A stretch of DNA of 33,244 nucleotides, from positions 1-33,244 of the forward strand of contig WAOL01000024.1 of assembly GCA_015521295.1 (NCBI GenBank), written 5' to 3'. How positions within the stretch are numbered: the first letter of the stretch is position 1; every line of letters starts with the position of its first letter. This DNA is from Desulfurococcales archaeon. GTDB taxonomy: Archaea; Thermoproteota; Thermoprotei_A; Sulfolobales; NBVN01. A model generated the notes under the pieces. That model did no database searches, was not told the origin of the DNA, and was given only the letters and a program-made list of their open reading frames with translations. Below are positions 16,509-26,203 of this stretch, piece by piece. Position numbers and translations under genes: made by a program.

Positions 16509-17117
16509 GTGGGAAGGATGGAGTTACTGGTAGCAACTTGGGAGGACATTCACGTAGGTTCGTTAAAACTTGCTTCGATGACCCTTCAAGACGGGTACAT
16601 GCCCGATGTAATTGTTGGCGTGCTACGCGGTGGCTACATAGTCGCTAGGATAGTTGCCGATGCCTTAGGAGTAAGTGACATAGGGGTTGTTGAGGTTAAA
16701 TTCTATAGGGGGATAGGGGAGCAGGCGGAGAGGCCCGTCATAACTCAGCCACTAACGACCGAGATCCGGGGGCGGAAGGTACTCATCGTAGATGACGTCG
16801 TTGACTCAGGGAGAACTCTTGAAGTCGTGAGTGAGCAAGTTCGCTTGAGGGGCGCGTCCGAGGTGAGGACAGCTGCCCTATATTACAAGCCAAGGTCGAT
16901 CATAAAGCCCGACTACCTTGTTGTTGAGACAGATAAGTGGATTCTCTTCCCTTGGGAGTTAGGCGAGTTCGTGAGGGAGTTAATGCCTGCTAAGGGGTTA
17001 GAGATGACTAAGGAGAACATCAAGGAGTTTCTGAGTAACTTGGGTGTGGAGGCCAGTGATGAGGTAATAATTAGGCTCGCCGAGTCCATAAAGCTCTGTA
17101 ATATGTTAAGGAAGTGA
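16509..17117 (+). CDS. Purine phosphoribosyltransferase (xanthine/hypoxanthine PRTase-like, COG2236-type)
   Basis: VGVLRGGYIVARI and PRPP-binding VLIVDDVVDSGRTL motifs. Confidence 0.85.
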   Translation: MGRMELLVATWEDIHVGSLKLASMTLQDGYMPDVIVGVLRGGYIVARIVADALGVSDIGVVEVKFYRGIGEQAERPVITQPLTTEIRGRKVLIVDDVVDSGRTLEVVSEQVRLRGASEVRTAALYYKPRSIIKPDYLVVETDKWILFPWELGEFVRELMPAKGLEMTKENIKEFLSNLGVEASDEVIIRLAESIKLCNMLRK

Positions 17118-17156
17118 AGCTACTTCGCGTGACTGGTTGATAAATTCTCCTCTCTT

Positions 17157-18308
17157 TCAATCCTTAATTATTTCGCCAGGTTCAAGGACGGAGAGTTCCG
17201 GTACCTTAGAGCCTACGGGCACGATGCACCCTATCTTGTACCATTCCTTCCTACGCTTCACGACCTTTATTGCCTTGATACCGACCTCCTCGGGCTTCGT
17301 GATCAGCTTCGTTAACGTTCCGGGCCCGACGGTCGCGCCGTCACCAACGACGCTGTACCCTAGAAACGTGTTTCGACCTATGGTTGCTCCTCTCCCGATT
17401 AATGACCAGACAACCTCACTGTAGCTACTGACCACCGCCTCTGCCTCCACGTCTGTGTAGGGTCTGATGAACGTGTGTGTCCCTATGAGGGCACCTCGTC
17501 CTATGTAGGCTGGTCCCCTTATGACGGCGTAGTGATCTATCATGACATCATCCTCGATTATCACTGGCCCCTCAATCACTGCTGTTGACGCTATCTTGGC
17601 GGACGACGCTATCTTCATGGTCTTCCAACTCATCATTACGTAGTATATTGCTTCGAGGAGGTTTATCGGGTAACCCACATCAACCCACCAGTCACTCCAT
17701 AAGGCGGTCTTCACCGCGTTTCCCGACGCAACATACTCGTTTATTGCGGATTCTATGCTTTCGTCCCGCTCTATGAGATCCACTAATTCCTTGTTCAGAA
17801 CGGCAATACCTCCGAATGCGTAGGCACCCTCTATCCTCTCACGCGGTGCTTCTTTGAAGTGCTTAATGAATCCTCGACTGTCAACGAAGACCGCACCGTA
17901 GAACCTCACGTCTTCCTCAGGAACCACCATGAGTGTGGGAACCCCATACTCGGTCGCGGCTACGTAGGTCATCTCGTATGCTTCAGCACTTACTAGGGTG
18001 TCACCATACACGAGTAGCGCCCCATTACTTAACTCATCCTTAGCTTCCAGCATCGCGCCAACTATCCCTCCTGAACTCTGCTTCCTCACCTCAAATTCCA
18101 GTAGTCTCCCAAAACGCACGGTTACGTCTTCAAACTCTGATGGCTTATCCGTTACTAGCGTGACTTTCTTTGCACCGATGCTAACTAAGTTCCTGAGCAC
18201 CCTCTCAATCACTGCCTCGCCGCAGACCTTAAGCAGCACCTTTGGTTTACCGCCGGTTAGAGGTATTAGCCCCTTTCCTGACCCGCCAGCTAGTATTACA
18301 GCCCTCAC
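17157..18308 (-). CDS. Sugar-1-phosphate nucleotidylyltransferase with C-terminal left-handed beta-helix (GlmU-like bifunctional)
   Basis: VRAVILAGGSGKGLIPLTGGKPKVLL N-terminus; hexapeptide repeats (IASSAKIASTAVIEGPVIIEDDVMI...). GTG 18308 preceded by AGGAGGTG SD. Confidence 0.88.
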   Translation of the reverse strand: MRAVILAGGSGKGLIPLTGGKPKVLLKVCGEAVIERVLRNLVSIGAKKVTLVTDKPSEFEDVTVRFGRLLEFEVRKQSSGGIVGAMLEAKDELSNGALLVYGDTLVSAEAYEMTYVAATEYGVPTLMVVPEEDVRFYGAVFVDSRGFIKHFKEAPRERIEGAYAFGGIAVLNKELVDLIERDESIESAINEYVASGNAVKTALWSDWWVDVGYPINLLEAIYYVMMSWKTMKIASSAKIASTAVIEGPVIIEDDVMIDHYAVIRGPAYIGRGALIGTHTFIRPYTDVEAEAVVSSYSEVVWSLIGRGATIGRNTFLGYSVVGDGATVGPGTLTKLITKPEEVGIKAIKVVKRRKEWYKIGCIVPVGSKVPELSVLEPGEIIKD

Positions 18309-18321
18309 AATTAGGCACCTC

Positions 18322-20184
18322 CTAAACAACTGTCACGGTCTTCGCTAAGTTTCTGGGCTTGTCTGGGTCATGACCCTTACGTACGGCCGTGTAGTACGCT
18401 ATTAACTGGTAAGGTATGACATACGCAACCACCGCAGCCACCTCGGGGAGGTCAGGCATCTTGAAGGCAACGTCGACAGCTCTCAGCACTTCCTTCAGCG
18501 ACGCGGGGGCTACGGCTAGGGTCCATGCTAACCTAGCCTTCATTTCCTCTATGTTACTCCTGATCATCCCTCCATCATCCCTACCGACGGCCGTGAAGAG
18601 TACAGGGAAGTTCTCCTCAACTAGCGCTATTGGGCCGTGCTTGGATTCCCCGGCTGGGTAGGCCTCAGCGTGGACGTAGGCTATCTCCTTAAGTTTCAGT
18701 GCTCCCTCCATGGCTATCGGGAGCGAGTACCCCCTGCCGAGGTAGAAGGCATTCGTCCGCTCAGCCATTCTCCTCGCTACAGCCCTAGCTTTAGCTTCAT
18801 GCATCGCTATGATCGTTGCAGCTGTTTCAGGCACCTTCCTTAACGCTGCTACGTACTCGCTGGCTTCGTGGCTGCTTATCGCGCCAACACGTTCAGCGAC
18901 CTTGACCGCGAGGTAAGAGAGAACCGCCACCTGCGTAGTGAACGTCTTTGTCGCCGCCACCCCTATCTCGGGTCCTGCCCTGGTGTAAATGGCCACGTGC
19001 GACTCGCGAGGTATTGCTGAGTCCACAACGTTGGATAACGCTATTGTTAGAGCACCTGCGGCCTTAGCCTCCCTCACCGCCAGTAGTGTGTCTATGGTCT
19101 CACCTGACTGACTCACAGCTATCACCACATCACCCTCTCCTAAGGACCTGAGGTGCCACCTCGCTTCGGACGATATTATCGCTACGGACCTCTTCCTAGC
19201 TAAGTTACTCATTAGCAGGGAGCCTAAGTATGAGGCGTGGAAAGAGGTTCCTGCTCCCACAATCACCACGGATTCCGCCTTGCTTAGGGCCTTAACCACG
19301 TCCGCAACTTGATCCTCTATGCCGGCGAGGGTTGAGGCCAGGGCATTTGGTTGCTCGTGAATCTCCTTAAGCATGAAGTGAGGGTAGCCGCCTTTCATTG
19401 CCATCTCAGCGGTCCACTCAACAACCCTAACCCTGCCCGTTAGGTTTATTGGTGCCCACAACGCCTCACTACTTCCTGCCCTAGAGCGATACTCTACGAC
19501 CACGTTGTCAGCGGTTATGTAACCTACCTCCCCATCCCTCAGTACTATGACCTTACGCGTGAACTCGAGGAAGGCCGGTATGTCGCTGGCTAGGAAGTTC
19601 GCACCGTTGCCTAACCCTACCACTAAGGGTGATGTGCTTCTGGCGAAGTATATCCTGTCTGGAGTGCTGACGTCTATCACTGCTAAGGCGTACGCCCCCT
19701 TAAGGCGGGAGACGGTCTTCTTGAAGGCTTCGTAGGGGCTCGCACCTTGCCTCTTGAACTCCTCCATTAGGTGAGGTATTACCTCGGTATCTGTGCCAGA
19801 GATGAAGTGGTGACCCAGTCTGGTTAACTCAGCTCTTATTTCCTCGTAATTCTCTATTATACCGTTATGAACTATGGCTATGGTGCCGCTGCAATCCACG
19901 TGGGGATGGGCGTTCACGTCACTTGGCTTCCCGTGTGTTGCCCATCGCGTGTGGCCTATCCCAACTAGCCCGTCGAAGCTGTCGAACCCTAACTTAGCCG
20001 ATACGTTATCTATCATGCCCCTGGACTTGCGCACAACGAGCCTGCCGTCACGAGTCAGTATCGCGAACCCCACTGAGTCGTAGCCTCGGTACTCAAGCTT
20101 CTTCAGCGACTCCCTTATCACTCTCCCGAGCGGCTTCCGCAACACACCCTCCTTAGCGACGATCCCGACTATGCCGCATGCCAA
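18322..20184 (-). CDS. glmS: Glutamine--fructose-6-phosphate aminotransferase (isomerizing)
   Basis: CGIVGIVAKEG, GHTRWATHGKPSDVNAHPH, SIS domains (GAGTSFHAS, SQSGETIDTL), C-terminal DPDKPRNLAKTVTV. TTG start with GGAGGG SD. Confidence 0.96.
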   Translation of the reverse strand: MACGIVGIVAKEGVLRKPLGRVIRESLKKLEYRGYDSVGFAILTRDGRLVVRKSRGMIDNVSAKLGFDSFDGLVGIGHTRWATHGKPSDVNAHPHVDCSGTIAIVHNGIIENYEEIRAELTRLGHHFISGTDTEVIPHLMEEFKRQGASPYEAFKKTVSRLKGAYALAVIDVSTPDRIYFARSTSPLVVGLGNGANFLASDIPAFLEFTRKVIVLRDGEVGYITADNVVVEYRSRAGSSEALWAPINLTGRVRVVEWTAEMAMKGGYPHFMLKEIHEQPNALASTLAGIEDQVADVVKALSKAESVVIVGAGTSFHASYLGSLLMSNLARKRSVAIISSEARWHLRSLGEGDVVIAVSQSGETIDTLLAVREAKAAGALTIALSNVVDSAIPRESHVAIYTRAGPEIGVAATKTFTTQVAVLSYLAVKVAERVGAISSHEASEYVAALRKVPETAATIIAMHEAKARAVARRMAERTNAFYLGRGYSLPIAMEGALKLKEIAYVHAEAYPAGESKHGPIALVEENFPVLFTAVGRDDGGMIRSNIEEMKARLAWTLAVAPASLKEVLRAVDVAFKMPDLPEVAAVVAYVIPYQLIAYYTAVRKGHDPDKPRNLAKTVTVV

Positions 20185-20262
20185 GTAGTATCCCTCCTGA
20201 GACCTAGGTAAGTAGTGTTGGCGAGAAACATTAACGTTTCTGAGACGTAGTTCCTTACAGCA

Positions 20263-22098
20263 TTACTTAACGGATAGGCGCCCCATGTCAAAGTGACCTA
20301 GTAGAGGCTCGCTCGTTCTGAATAGGGCGTAGCCAGAGCGAACCACGGACGTCCTTATTAGCGCCACCCTATCGGGTGCGAGCTCCATTAACCTCAGGTA
20401 CTCTCTCGGGACGTCCAGCATCTCAAGAAATTCCCGTTCACTTCTGAGTATTACTTTCGTGTTCGTTAACTGGATTACTATTTTATGAACGTCCTTGGGA
20501 GAGTGTGTGGAGAATATTAGGCCAAGCCCCCTTGACCTACCTAGCCTCGCTATCCTTGCTATGAAGTCGGCCAGCATCTCCACCTCCTCCCTACTCGTTC
20601 CTTCCGATGGGAAGAACCTGTGGGCCTCATCAAGTATCATGAGTGTTGGAGTGGCGGCACCAGCAGATTTCTTCCACGCGTAGACCTCCCTAAGTATCTC
20701 GTACGCTATCAGGTTGAGGACTAGGAAGTGCGCGCCTCTGAGTGCGGCATAGTCCAAATCTATTATTACTGGGCCACTATAGTTCTCCATAATTCGCCCA
20801 GCAGGCGGTATGCCTATTACGTTCCCCTCGATCCTCACGTCGACTTCGTCTGCGCTGGCTATGAAGTTCAGCGTTCTCTCGATGTTCTCAAGAGTTCTGC
20901 GGTGCAGCTTCATTACTTTCAGAACCTCCTCGAATTTCTCCTGAAGGGATCTGTATAGGTACGTGAAGTTAGTTATACTGCCGACCTTATGCTCCAAGTA
21001 CCCAATCACATTCCTTAGGTATACCTTAGCCTGCCGTGAGAAGAGGGGAAGTATCTCTAGGTGGTCGCGAAGCTGCGTGTATGTTAGGGACATCGGAACT
21101 ACTTCAACCGTGAATTCATAGCCATTCAAGTTGCAGTGGACAAGGATGGATCTTACTGTCTCGAAGTCCCGAGCAGGTGCCTCGACACTAATCATTGGGT
21201 CCTTACCATAGAATGCCTTAGCTATCTTGCCTATGCGCTCCATTACGTACTTCAGCGCCAGCTGCTTGAGTTTCCTGTCCTCCCTACGCACCGGCAGTAG
21301 GACTGTTATCCATGAGGGATAATTACTCCTGAATTCCTCAGCACTCCTGTAAATTGCGGGGGCAGCATCAGAGGGTAGTGAGGGCGGGGGTAGTACTATC
21401 TGCGCGTAGTCGCCGGCAGCATCAACCACTAATACCTTAGCTTCTTTCCAGTCCCTCCCAATAACATATAGCAGGTTCTTTATTAGGGTGGTTTTGCCAG
21501 AGCCCGTGGTCCCTATCACGAGCATGTGCTTGAAGAACTCCTGCCTAGGTAACTTCATGGGTACTACCCCGCCCGCCACTGGTGCCGAGCCTGTGTGGAG
21601 GTAGCCGAGCGTTATCCCTTCCTTAGGTATGCCCGCAACGGATAGCAGTATCTCTGGGTTATCGGGCACGACGACCGGTGACTGCGGCTCCAACGGTGTT
21701 GAGACTGGGGCACCATCCTCGTTCAGGAGCGGCGTGACCTCAATTAGGGCGTTAGTGAGTAGTCCCTCCTCATCCTCCTCCAACACTATGGGGGCTAAGG
21801 ACTCCAGCGTCGAGGCTATATCAGCCCGCAGAACCCCAATTATCCTGAGACCAACGGCTTTCAGCGTCCTGAGGTCCACAGCAACTAAGTAGTTCCCAAC
21901 CCCCAGCAATTCCCCGTACTCGTAGTACGTTGCCGGGTCTATTTCGACGACCGTGGCTGTTAAGTCTCCTGTTAGTTTCGACGGGTTCTTTCTACTAACT
22001 ACGCCAACGATCCTGCCGATGTTTTCTGCCTTTTTCTTCGCCTCAGATATTCTTGACGCTATTAACTCGCGTATCGTGCTTAATGGGTCGTTACTCAA
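20263..22098 (-). CDS. herA: HerA-family bipolar DNA helicase/ATPase
   Basis: HAS-barrel-like N-terminus, Walker A VIGTTGSGKTTLIKN, Walker B LMILDEAHRFFPSEG, FSTHSPKDV; overlaps upstream nurA. Confidence 0.88.
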   Translation of the reverse strand: MSNDPLSTIRELIASRISEAKKKAENIGRIVGVVSRKNPSKLTGDLTATVVEIDPATYYEYGELLGVGNYLVAVDLRTLKAVGLRIIGVLRADIASTLESLAPIVLEEDEEGLLTNALIEVTPLLNEDGAPVSTPLEPQSPVVVPDNPEILLSVAGIPKEGITLGYLHTGSAPVAGGVVPMKLPRQEFFKHMLVIGTTGSGKTTLIKNLLYVIGRDWKEAKVLVVDAAGDYAQIVLPPPSLPSDAAPAIYRSAEEFRSNYPSWITVLLPVRREDRKLKQLALKYVMERIGKIAKAFYGKDPMISVEAPARDFETVRSILVHCNLNGYEFTVEVVPMSLTYTQLRDHLEILPLFSRQAKVYLRNVIGYLEHKVGSITNFTYLYRSLQEKFEEVLKVMKLHRRTLENIERTLNFIASADEVDVRIEGNVIGIPPAGRIMENYSGPVIIDLDYAALRGAHFLVLNLIAYEILREVYAWKKSAGAATPTLMILDEAHRFFPSEGTSREEVEMLADFIARIARLGRSRGLGLIFSTHSPKDVHKIVIQLTNTKVILRSEREFLEMLDVPREYLRLMELAPDRVALIRTSVVRSGYALFRTSEPLLGHFDMGRLSVK

Positions 22099-23170
22099 CA
22101 GTCACACCTCCATAGAGGAGTGGAACACCCTTCAGCCTGAGCATGGTTTCAAGCATGGACGCGTTCTTAGTTACGACCTCCTTAGAGAGCGCGTCAGCAA
22201 CATGTAGTCTGTGTGGGACGTACGTCCCGTAGGAGGACGCTGAATATGATATCGCGGCTACTAACTCAAGGAACCTCTCCTCACCCAGTAATTCCTGAAC
22301 TGCTTTTAGCACTTCGATTCTGAATATCGTGTATAGCCTAACCGGCATAGCTACGGGCGTCAGCACGTAAGCCATGACCCTAGGTGGTGTATTGGTGGAG
22401 CTACTGACTTCCCAGGGACCTATCATGAGTGGCTTGTCGGGAACGTCGCTCAATCCTAAGGAGTTCATGATCATCTTCACGTCAGTCAGAAGTTCACTCA
22501 GCCCCAGCGCCCTAATTAAGTGCTTCGATCTCCACACACGCTTAACCACGCATACTGGGATTATACCTTCCTCAATGAGGTTACTCATCTTGGTGACTCT
22601 GTCCTCGTTCAGTCCGCCTAGCTCGGCGTTCCACACACTACCCTCCACGGGATGCGTGTAGGGATAGGTTATGGGTCCGTCTATGAGTAGTACCGTGCCA
22701 CTACCTAGCCTCTCTTTAGCTACGCTCAGTAGATACGTCTCCATATGTATTCGAAGGTCGTGAGATAAGGCGCCCTCAGGCAGGTCCGGATCATTAACGT
22801 ACTTGAGGCCAACCTTCACGTAGCGGTTGGAAACGAGGCTCAGATCCTCCTCAATGGGGGCACCAAGGAAGGGAGGGCCGTTAACCCTAGCAGCGATGCC
22901 TGTTCCGGGGTAGAGGTAAGCGCTCCTCACATCACACAATGCCCCAGCGACGACGCTTACTTCACCTGCCGGTACGTGAAGCGCTGCGGCAGCAGCATCG
23001 AGGGCAGCAAAGACGTAATGCTTGCTCGGTTTCTTAAGGCTCTCACGCCTTAATTCCTCCGGTATCGTGTAGCGTGTTTCGTCCTCTAGGAGCCTATACC
23101 TTGGTCTAAACCTCGCTGGCCTAGCTAGCTCCGCTACCAGTCTGCTTACTGAGTCCCTCATCATCCTCAC
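22091..23170 (-). CDS. nurA: NurA-domain nuclease
   Basis: VFAALDAAAAALHV (motif I Asp), VLLIDGPITYPY, C-terminal YVPHRLHVADAL; 8-bp overlap with herA. Confidence 0.8.
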   Translation of the reverse strand: MRMMRDSVSRLVAELARPARFRPRYRLLEDETRYTIPEELRRESLKKPSKHYVFAALDAAAAALHVPAGEVSVVAGALCDVRSAYLYPGTGIAARVNGPPFLGAPIEEDLSLVSNRYVKVGLKYVNDPDLPEGALSHDLRIHMETYLLSVAKERLGSGTVLLIDGPITYPYTHPVEGSVWNAELGGLNEDRVTKMSNLIEEGIIPVCVVKRVWRSKHLIRALGLSELLTDVKMIMNSLGLSDVPDKPLMIGPWEVSSSTNTPPRVMAYVLTPVAMPVRLYTIFRIEVLKAVQELLGEERFLELVAAISYSASSYGTYVPHRLHVADALSKEVVTKNASMLETMLRLKGVPLLYGGVTVE

Positions 23171-23339
23171 TACTCTCTAATATGTTTATGAAGCTTAATT
23201 AGGTAATTAACGAGGTCTTCACATAACTTCATAACATTAATGACTTCCAAGCCTCAATAACTATATCGCTGAATACCGCGGATTAATTAAGCAATTCTTA
23301 ATAGCGCTATAGAACGACTTAACACTAAGTGATGAGGCT

Positions 23340-24167
23340 ATGCGGAAAGGAGATCACTTTAAGATACTCTTAGTGAACGACGATGGATTCGTTACGAGGG
23401 CACTCCCTCTAACCTACGAAATACTCAAGGAATTCGGTGAGGTATTGGCTGTCGTGCCTGAGACGCCGAAGTCCGGTGGGGGGCACTCACTAACACTCCA
23501 CAAGCCGCTCTTCCTGCGAGAACTCGGCATATATGGGTTAAGGGTATTCGCTATCAATGGCACACCCGTTGACGCCTTCCATGCGGCTAAGGACATACTG
23601 GGGTTTAACCCTGACCTCGTCGTTTCGGGAATAAATATAGGTGAGAATACGTCATCGCAGAACATACTTTATTCTGGCACGGTGGAGGCCGCGATCGAGG
23701 CTGGGCTCTTTGGTTACCCTTCAATAGCTCTCTCCGCTGATGTTCTAACCGATGATGAGTTCGAGAACCCTAAGTACTCATTCATGGTTAGGAAGGTTGT
23801 TGAAGCCTTGATAAAGTACGTTAAGGATAATGGCTGGTTTGATGGCGTGGATACGCTTTCAGTGAACTTACCCCACACGCCGACACCTAAGGGCGTGGTT
23901 ATGCCGAAAACGCAGAGAATAAGATTTATTCAGAGGTTCGAGAGGAGGATAGATCCTAGGGGTAGGGAGTACTACTGGCTTGTTGGGGAACGCGTGGTTG
24001 AGGAGGGTACTGACTCATACTACTTAAGTAATGGGTACGTGACCGTCACCCCCTTAGTTACTGACTTGACTCATCCAGCGGTCAGCGGTTGCAAGGAGTT
24101 AACGGAGAAGATTAATGACTTGCTAAGATATATAGGGAAGGCGTTAGAGAGTATTAGAGTGGTTTAG
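23340..24167 (+). CDS. surE: 5'/3'-nucleotidase SurE
   Basis: ILLVNDDGF, VVPETPKSGGGHSLT, NGTPVDAF, VSGINIGENTSSQNILYSGTVEAA. Confidence 0.96.
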   Translation: MRKGDHFKILLVNDDGFVTRALPLTYEILKEFGEVLAVVPETPKSGGGHSLTLHKPLFLRELGIYGLRVFAINGTPVDAFHAAKDILGFNPDLVVSGINIGENTSSQNILYSGTVEAAIEAGLFGYPSIALSADVLTDDEFENPKYSFMVRKVVEALIKYVKDNGWFDGVDTLSVNLPHTPTPKGVVMPKTQRIRFIQRFERRIDPRGREYYWLVGERVVEEGTDSYYLSNGYVTVTPLVTDLTHPAVSGCKELTEKINDLLRYIGKALESIRVV

Positions 24168-24180
24168 GGTGTTTTGAGGA

Positions 24181-25464
24181 TTGCCTCGACAGAAGCTCAA
24201 GGGCTTCACAAGTTTTGAGTCTGTGGAGAGCGCCTTACGTAAGTTCTTAAAAGCCGTGACTATTGAACCAGACGTCGAGACCCTAGATATTGTTGATGCT
24301 GTGGGTAGGGTCGCTTCTCACCAGGTTAAGGCACTACGCGATTACCCGCCTTTCGATAGGGCAGCGATGGATGGCTTCGCCGTCAGGTCAGAGGATGTCA
24401 TCAGCGCTAGTGAGAGGGAGCCCGTCGAGTTAAGGGTTGTTGGGAAGGTAGAGGCTGGGAGTAGGGAGTACGTTAGGATAGGAGAAGGGGAGGCAGTCAT
24501 GATATTCACCGGCGGCAGGATACCGGAGGGTGCTGATGCTGTCGTGCCTTTCGAGTACAGCACGTTACTTGGGGACCACGTCCTGGTGTTTAAGCCGGTG
24601 CCTAAGTACGGTAATGTCAGCCGTGCTGGGGAGGACCTTCACGCAGGCGACGTTATCCTAGAGCGAGGTACCGTGATACGCCCGTGGCACATTACGGCAC
24701 TTGCTGAATCGGGTGTCACGAAGGTGAAGGTTTTCAAACCTCTGCGAATAGCCATCGTAAACACTGGCGATGAGCTCAGGGACTATAGGCAGGCACGGGG
24801 TAAGGATGAGGTAGTGAATTCCTCAGGTCCGTTGATAGAGGGTTACGCTAAGGAGATAGGGTGCGTAACCACCTGGTCACGCATAGTTAGGGATGACGTT
24901 AACGAGGTCAGAGCGGCTATTGAGAAAGGATTAAGGGACGCAGACATCGTGATCACGACTGGAGGCTCATCCATTGGCGAGAAAGACCTAGTGCCTGAGG
25001 CAGTTGAAGGCATACCTGGCTCGGAACTCGTTTTTCACGGCGTTAACCTGCGTCCTGGGCGGACTGCCGGTGCGTACGTAGTTAACGGCAAGCCTATCCT
25101 CATGCTCTCGGGGCTTCCGGTGGCGTGCTTCATAGGGTTAGAGGTTTTCCTCAAGCCTCTCGTCCGCAAGCTCTACGGTGTTAAGGAAGTGCCTGAACCT
25201 ACTGTACGGGCGCGGCTCACTAGGAAGGTAGCTAACGTCGTTGGCTTCCGTTCCTATTACCGTGTTGTCCTCTACAGTATGGGTAACGTGATTTACGCTG
25301 AGCCGCTGAGGCTAACCGGCTCAGGCATTATATCCACACTGATTAGGGGAAACGGCATATTGGAGATTGATGAGAATGTGGAAGGATATGAGGAGGGCAG
25401 TGAGGTCATTGTCAAGGTGATAGCCCCCATATACAAGGGCAAGCCACACTTCATTAATTGGTGA
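24181..25464 (+). CDS. moeA: Molybdopterin molybdenumtransferase MoeA
   Basis: DYPPFDRAAMDGFAVRSED, FTGGRIPEGADAVVPFE, NTGDEL, TTGGSSIGEKD, LPGYPV-equivalent LSGLPVACF. Confidence 0.94.
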   Translation: MPRQKLKGFTSFESVESALRKFLKAVTIEPDVETLDIVDAVGRVASHQVKALRDYPPFDRAAMDGFAVRSEDVISASEREPVELRVVGKVEAGSREYVRIGEGEAVMIFTGGRIPEGADAVVPFEYSTLLGDHVLVFKPVPKYGNVSRAGEDLHAGDVILERGTVIRPWHITALAESGVTKVKVFKPLRIAIVNTGDELRDYRQARGKDEVVNSSGPLIEGYAKEIGCVTTWSRIVRDDVNEVRAAIEKGLRDADIVITTGGSSIGEKDLVPEAVEGIPGSELVFHGVNLRPGRTAGAYVVNGKPILMLSGLPVACFIGLEVFLKPLVRKLYGVKEVPEPTVRARLTRKVANVVGFRSYYRVVLYSMGNVIYAEPLRLTGSGIISTLIRGNGILEIDENVEGYEEGSEVIVKVIAPIYKGKPHFINW

Positions 25465-25481
25465 TTCCATTAATCCAGGAA

Positions 25482-26066
25482 TCACGAGAGGCTCTTAAGG
25501 AGTCTCCTAAGCGTTGCCTTCAAGTGCTTCGGAACCGCTGATACGGGGTCGTTTTTCGAGTCTATTAGAAGCACGTTTACCCCCTCACTCTTCCCTGCCT
25601 CCAGATCCCACACGGTGTCGCCGAGGAAGTATGTTTGACTTGGTTCAGCACCCAGTATCCTCATCACGGTCCTGAGCTGCGCTTTTCTATCGTAACTATC
25701 CTCGCGAGTCACTAGAACATCTACCAAGTCACTAATCCCTAGCGACTCCAGAACCTTAATGGCTGTTTCACGACCTCTCAGCGTAACTACCGCTATCCTA
25801 ACTCCCCTGCTCTTGAATCGTGAGAGGAGATCTCGGAGCTCAGGATCCTGCCTTACCCTCTCTGCGCTTCGCCGCTCTATACCGACTATTTCATCCTCAA
25901 CACTCTTGGCCAGCCTAGGATTATGCATCGCTACCCTAGCTAGGATCTCGGCAACAGGCTTATGAGGAACGTTGATTCCTAGCTCGGAAAGCCTCCTCCT
26001 AACATATGCCCAGTCGATGTCCGGCTTTACTAGCGTGCCGTCAATGTCCAGTACTAGCGTATGCAT
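25482..26066 (-). CDS. HAD-superfamily hydrolase (phosphoglycolate phosphatase-like)
   Basis: LVLDIDGTLVKPDIDW, VVTLRGRETAIKVL, YFLGDTVWDLEAGKSEGV. Confidence 0.88.
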   Translation of the reverse strand: MHTLVLDIDGTLVKPDIDWAYVRRRLSELGINVPHKPVAEILARVAMHNPRLAKSVEDEIVGIERRSAERVRQDPELRDLLSRFKSRGVRIAVVTLRGRETAIKVLESLGISDLVDVLVTREDSYDRKAQLRTVMRILGAEPSQTYFLGDTVWDLEAGKSEGVNVLLIDSKNDPVSAVPKHLKATLRRLLKSLS

Positions 26067-26203
26067 GACGCATCACTCTGGGTAACCTGCTCGGCATTTA
26101 CTTCGTTTGTAGCTAAAGAGTTTAACCTATGAGGGTGTGAGGGTGGGTTAAGTATTAATTACCTCCGCCTTTACCTTTGTAGTGAAGTTTTAGGTGCATC
26201 ACG

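Noticed and set aside
23328-23342. GTGATGA C-box match upstream of surE
   Set aside because: No D box at a suitable distance; more likely the surE SD (GATGAGG) before ATG 23340.
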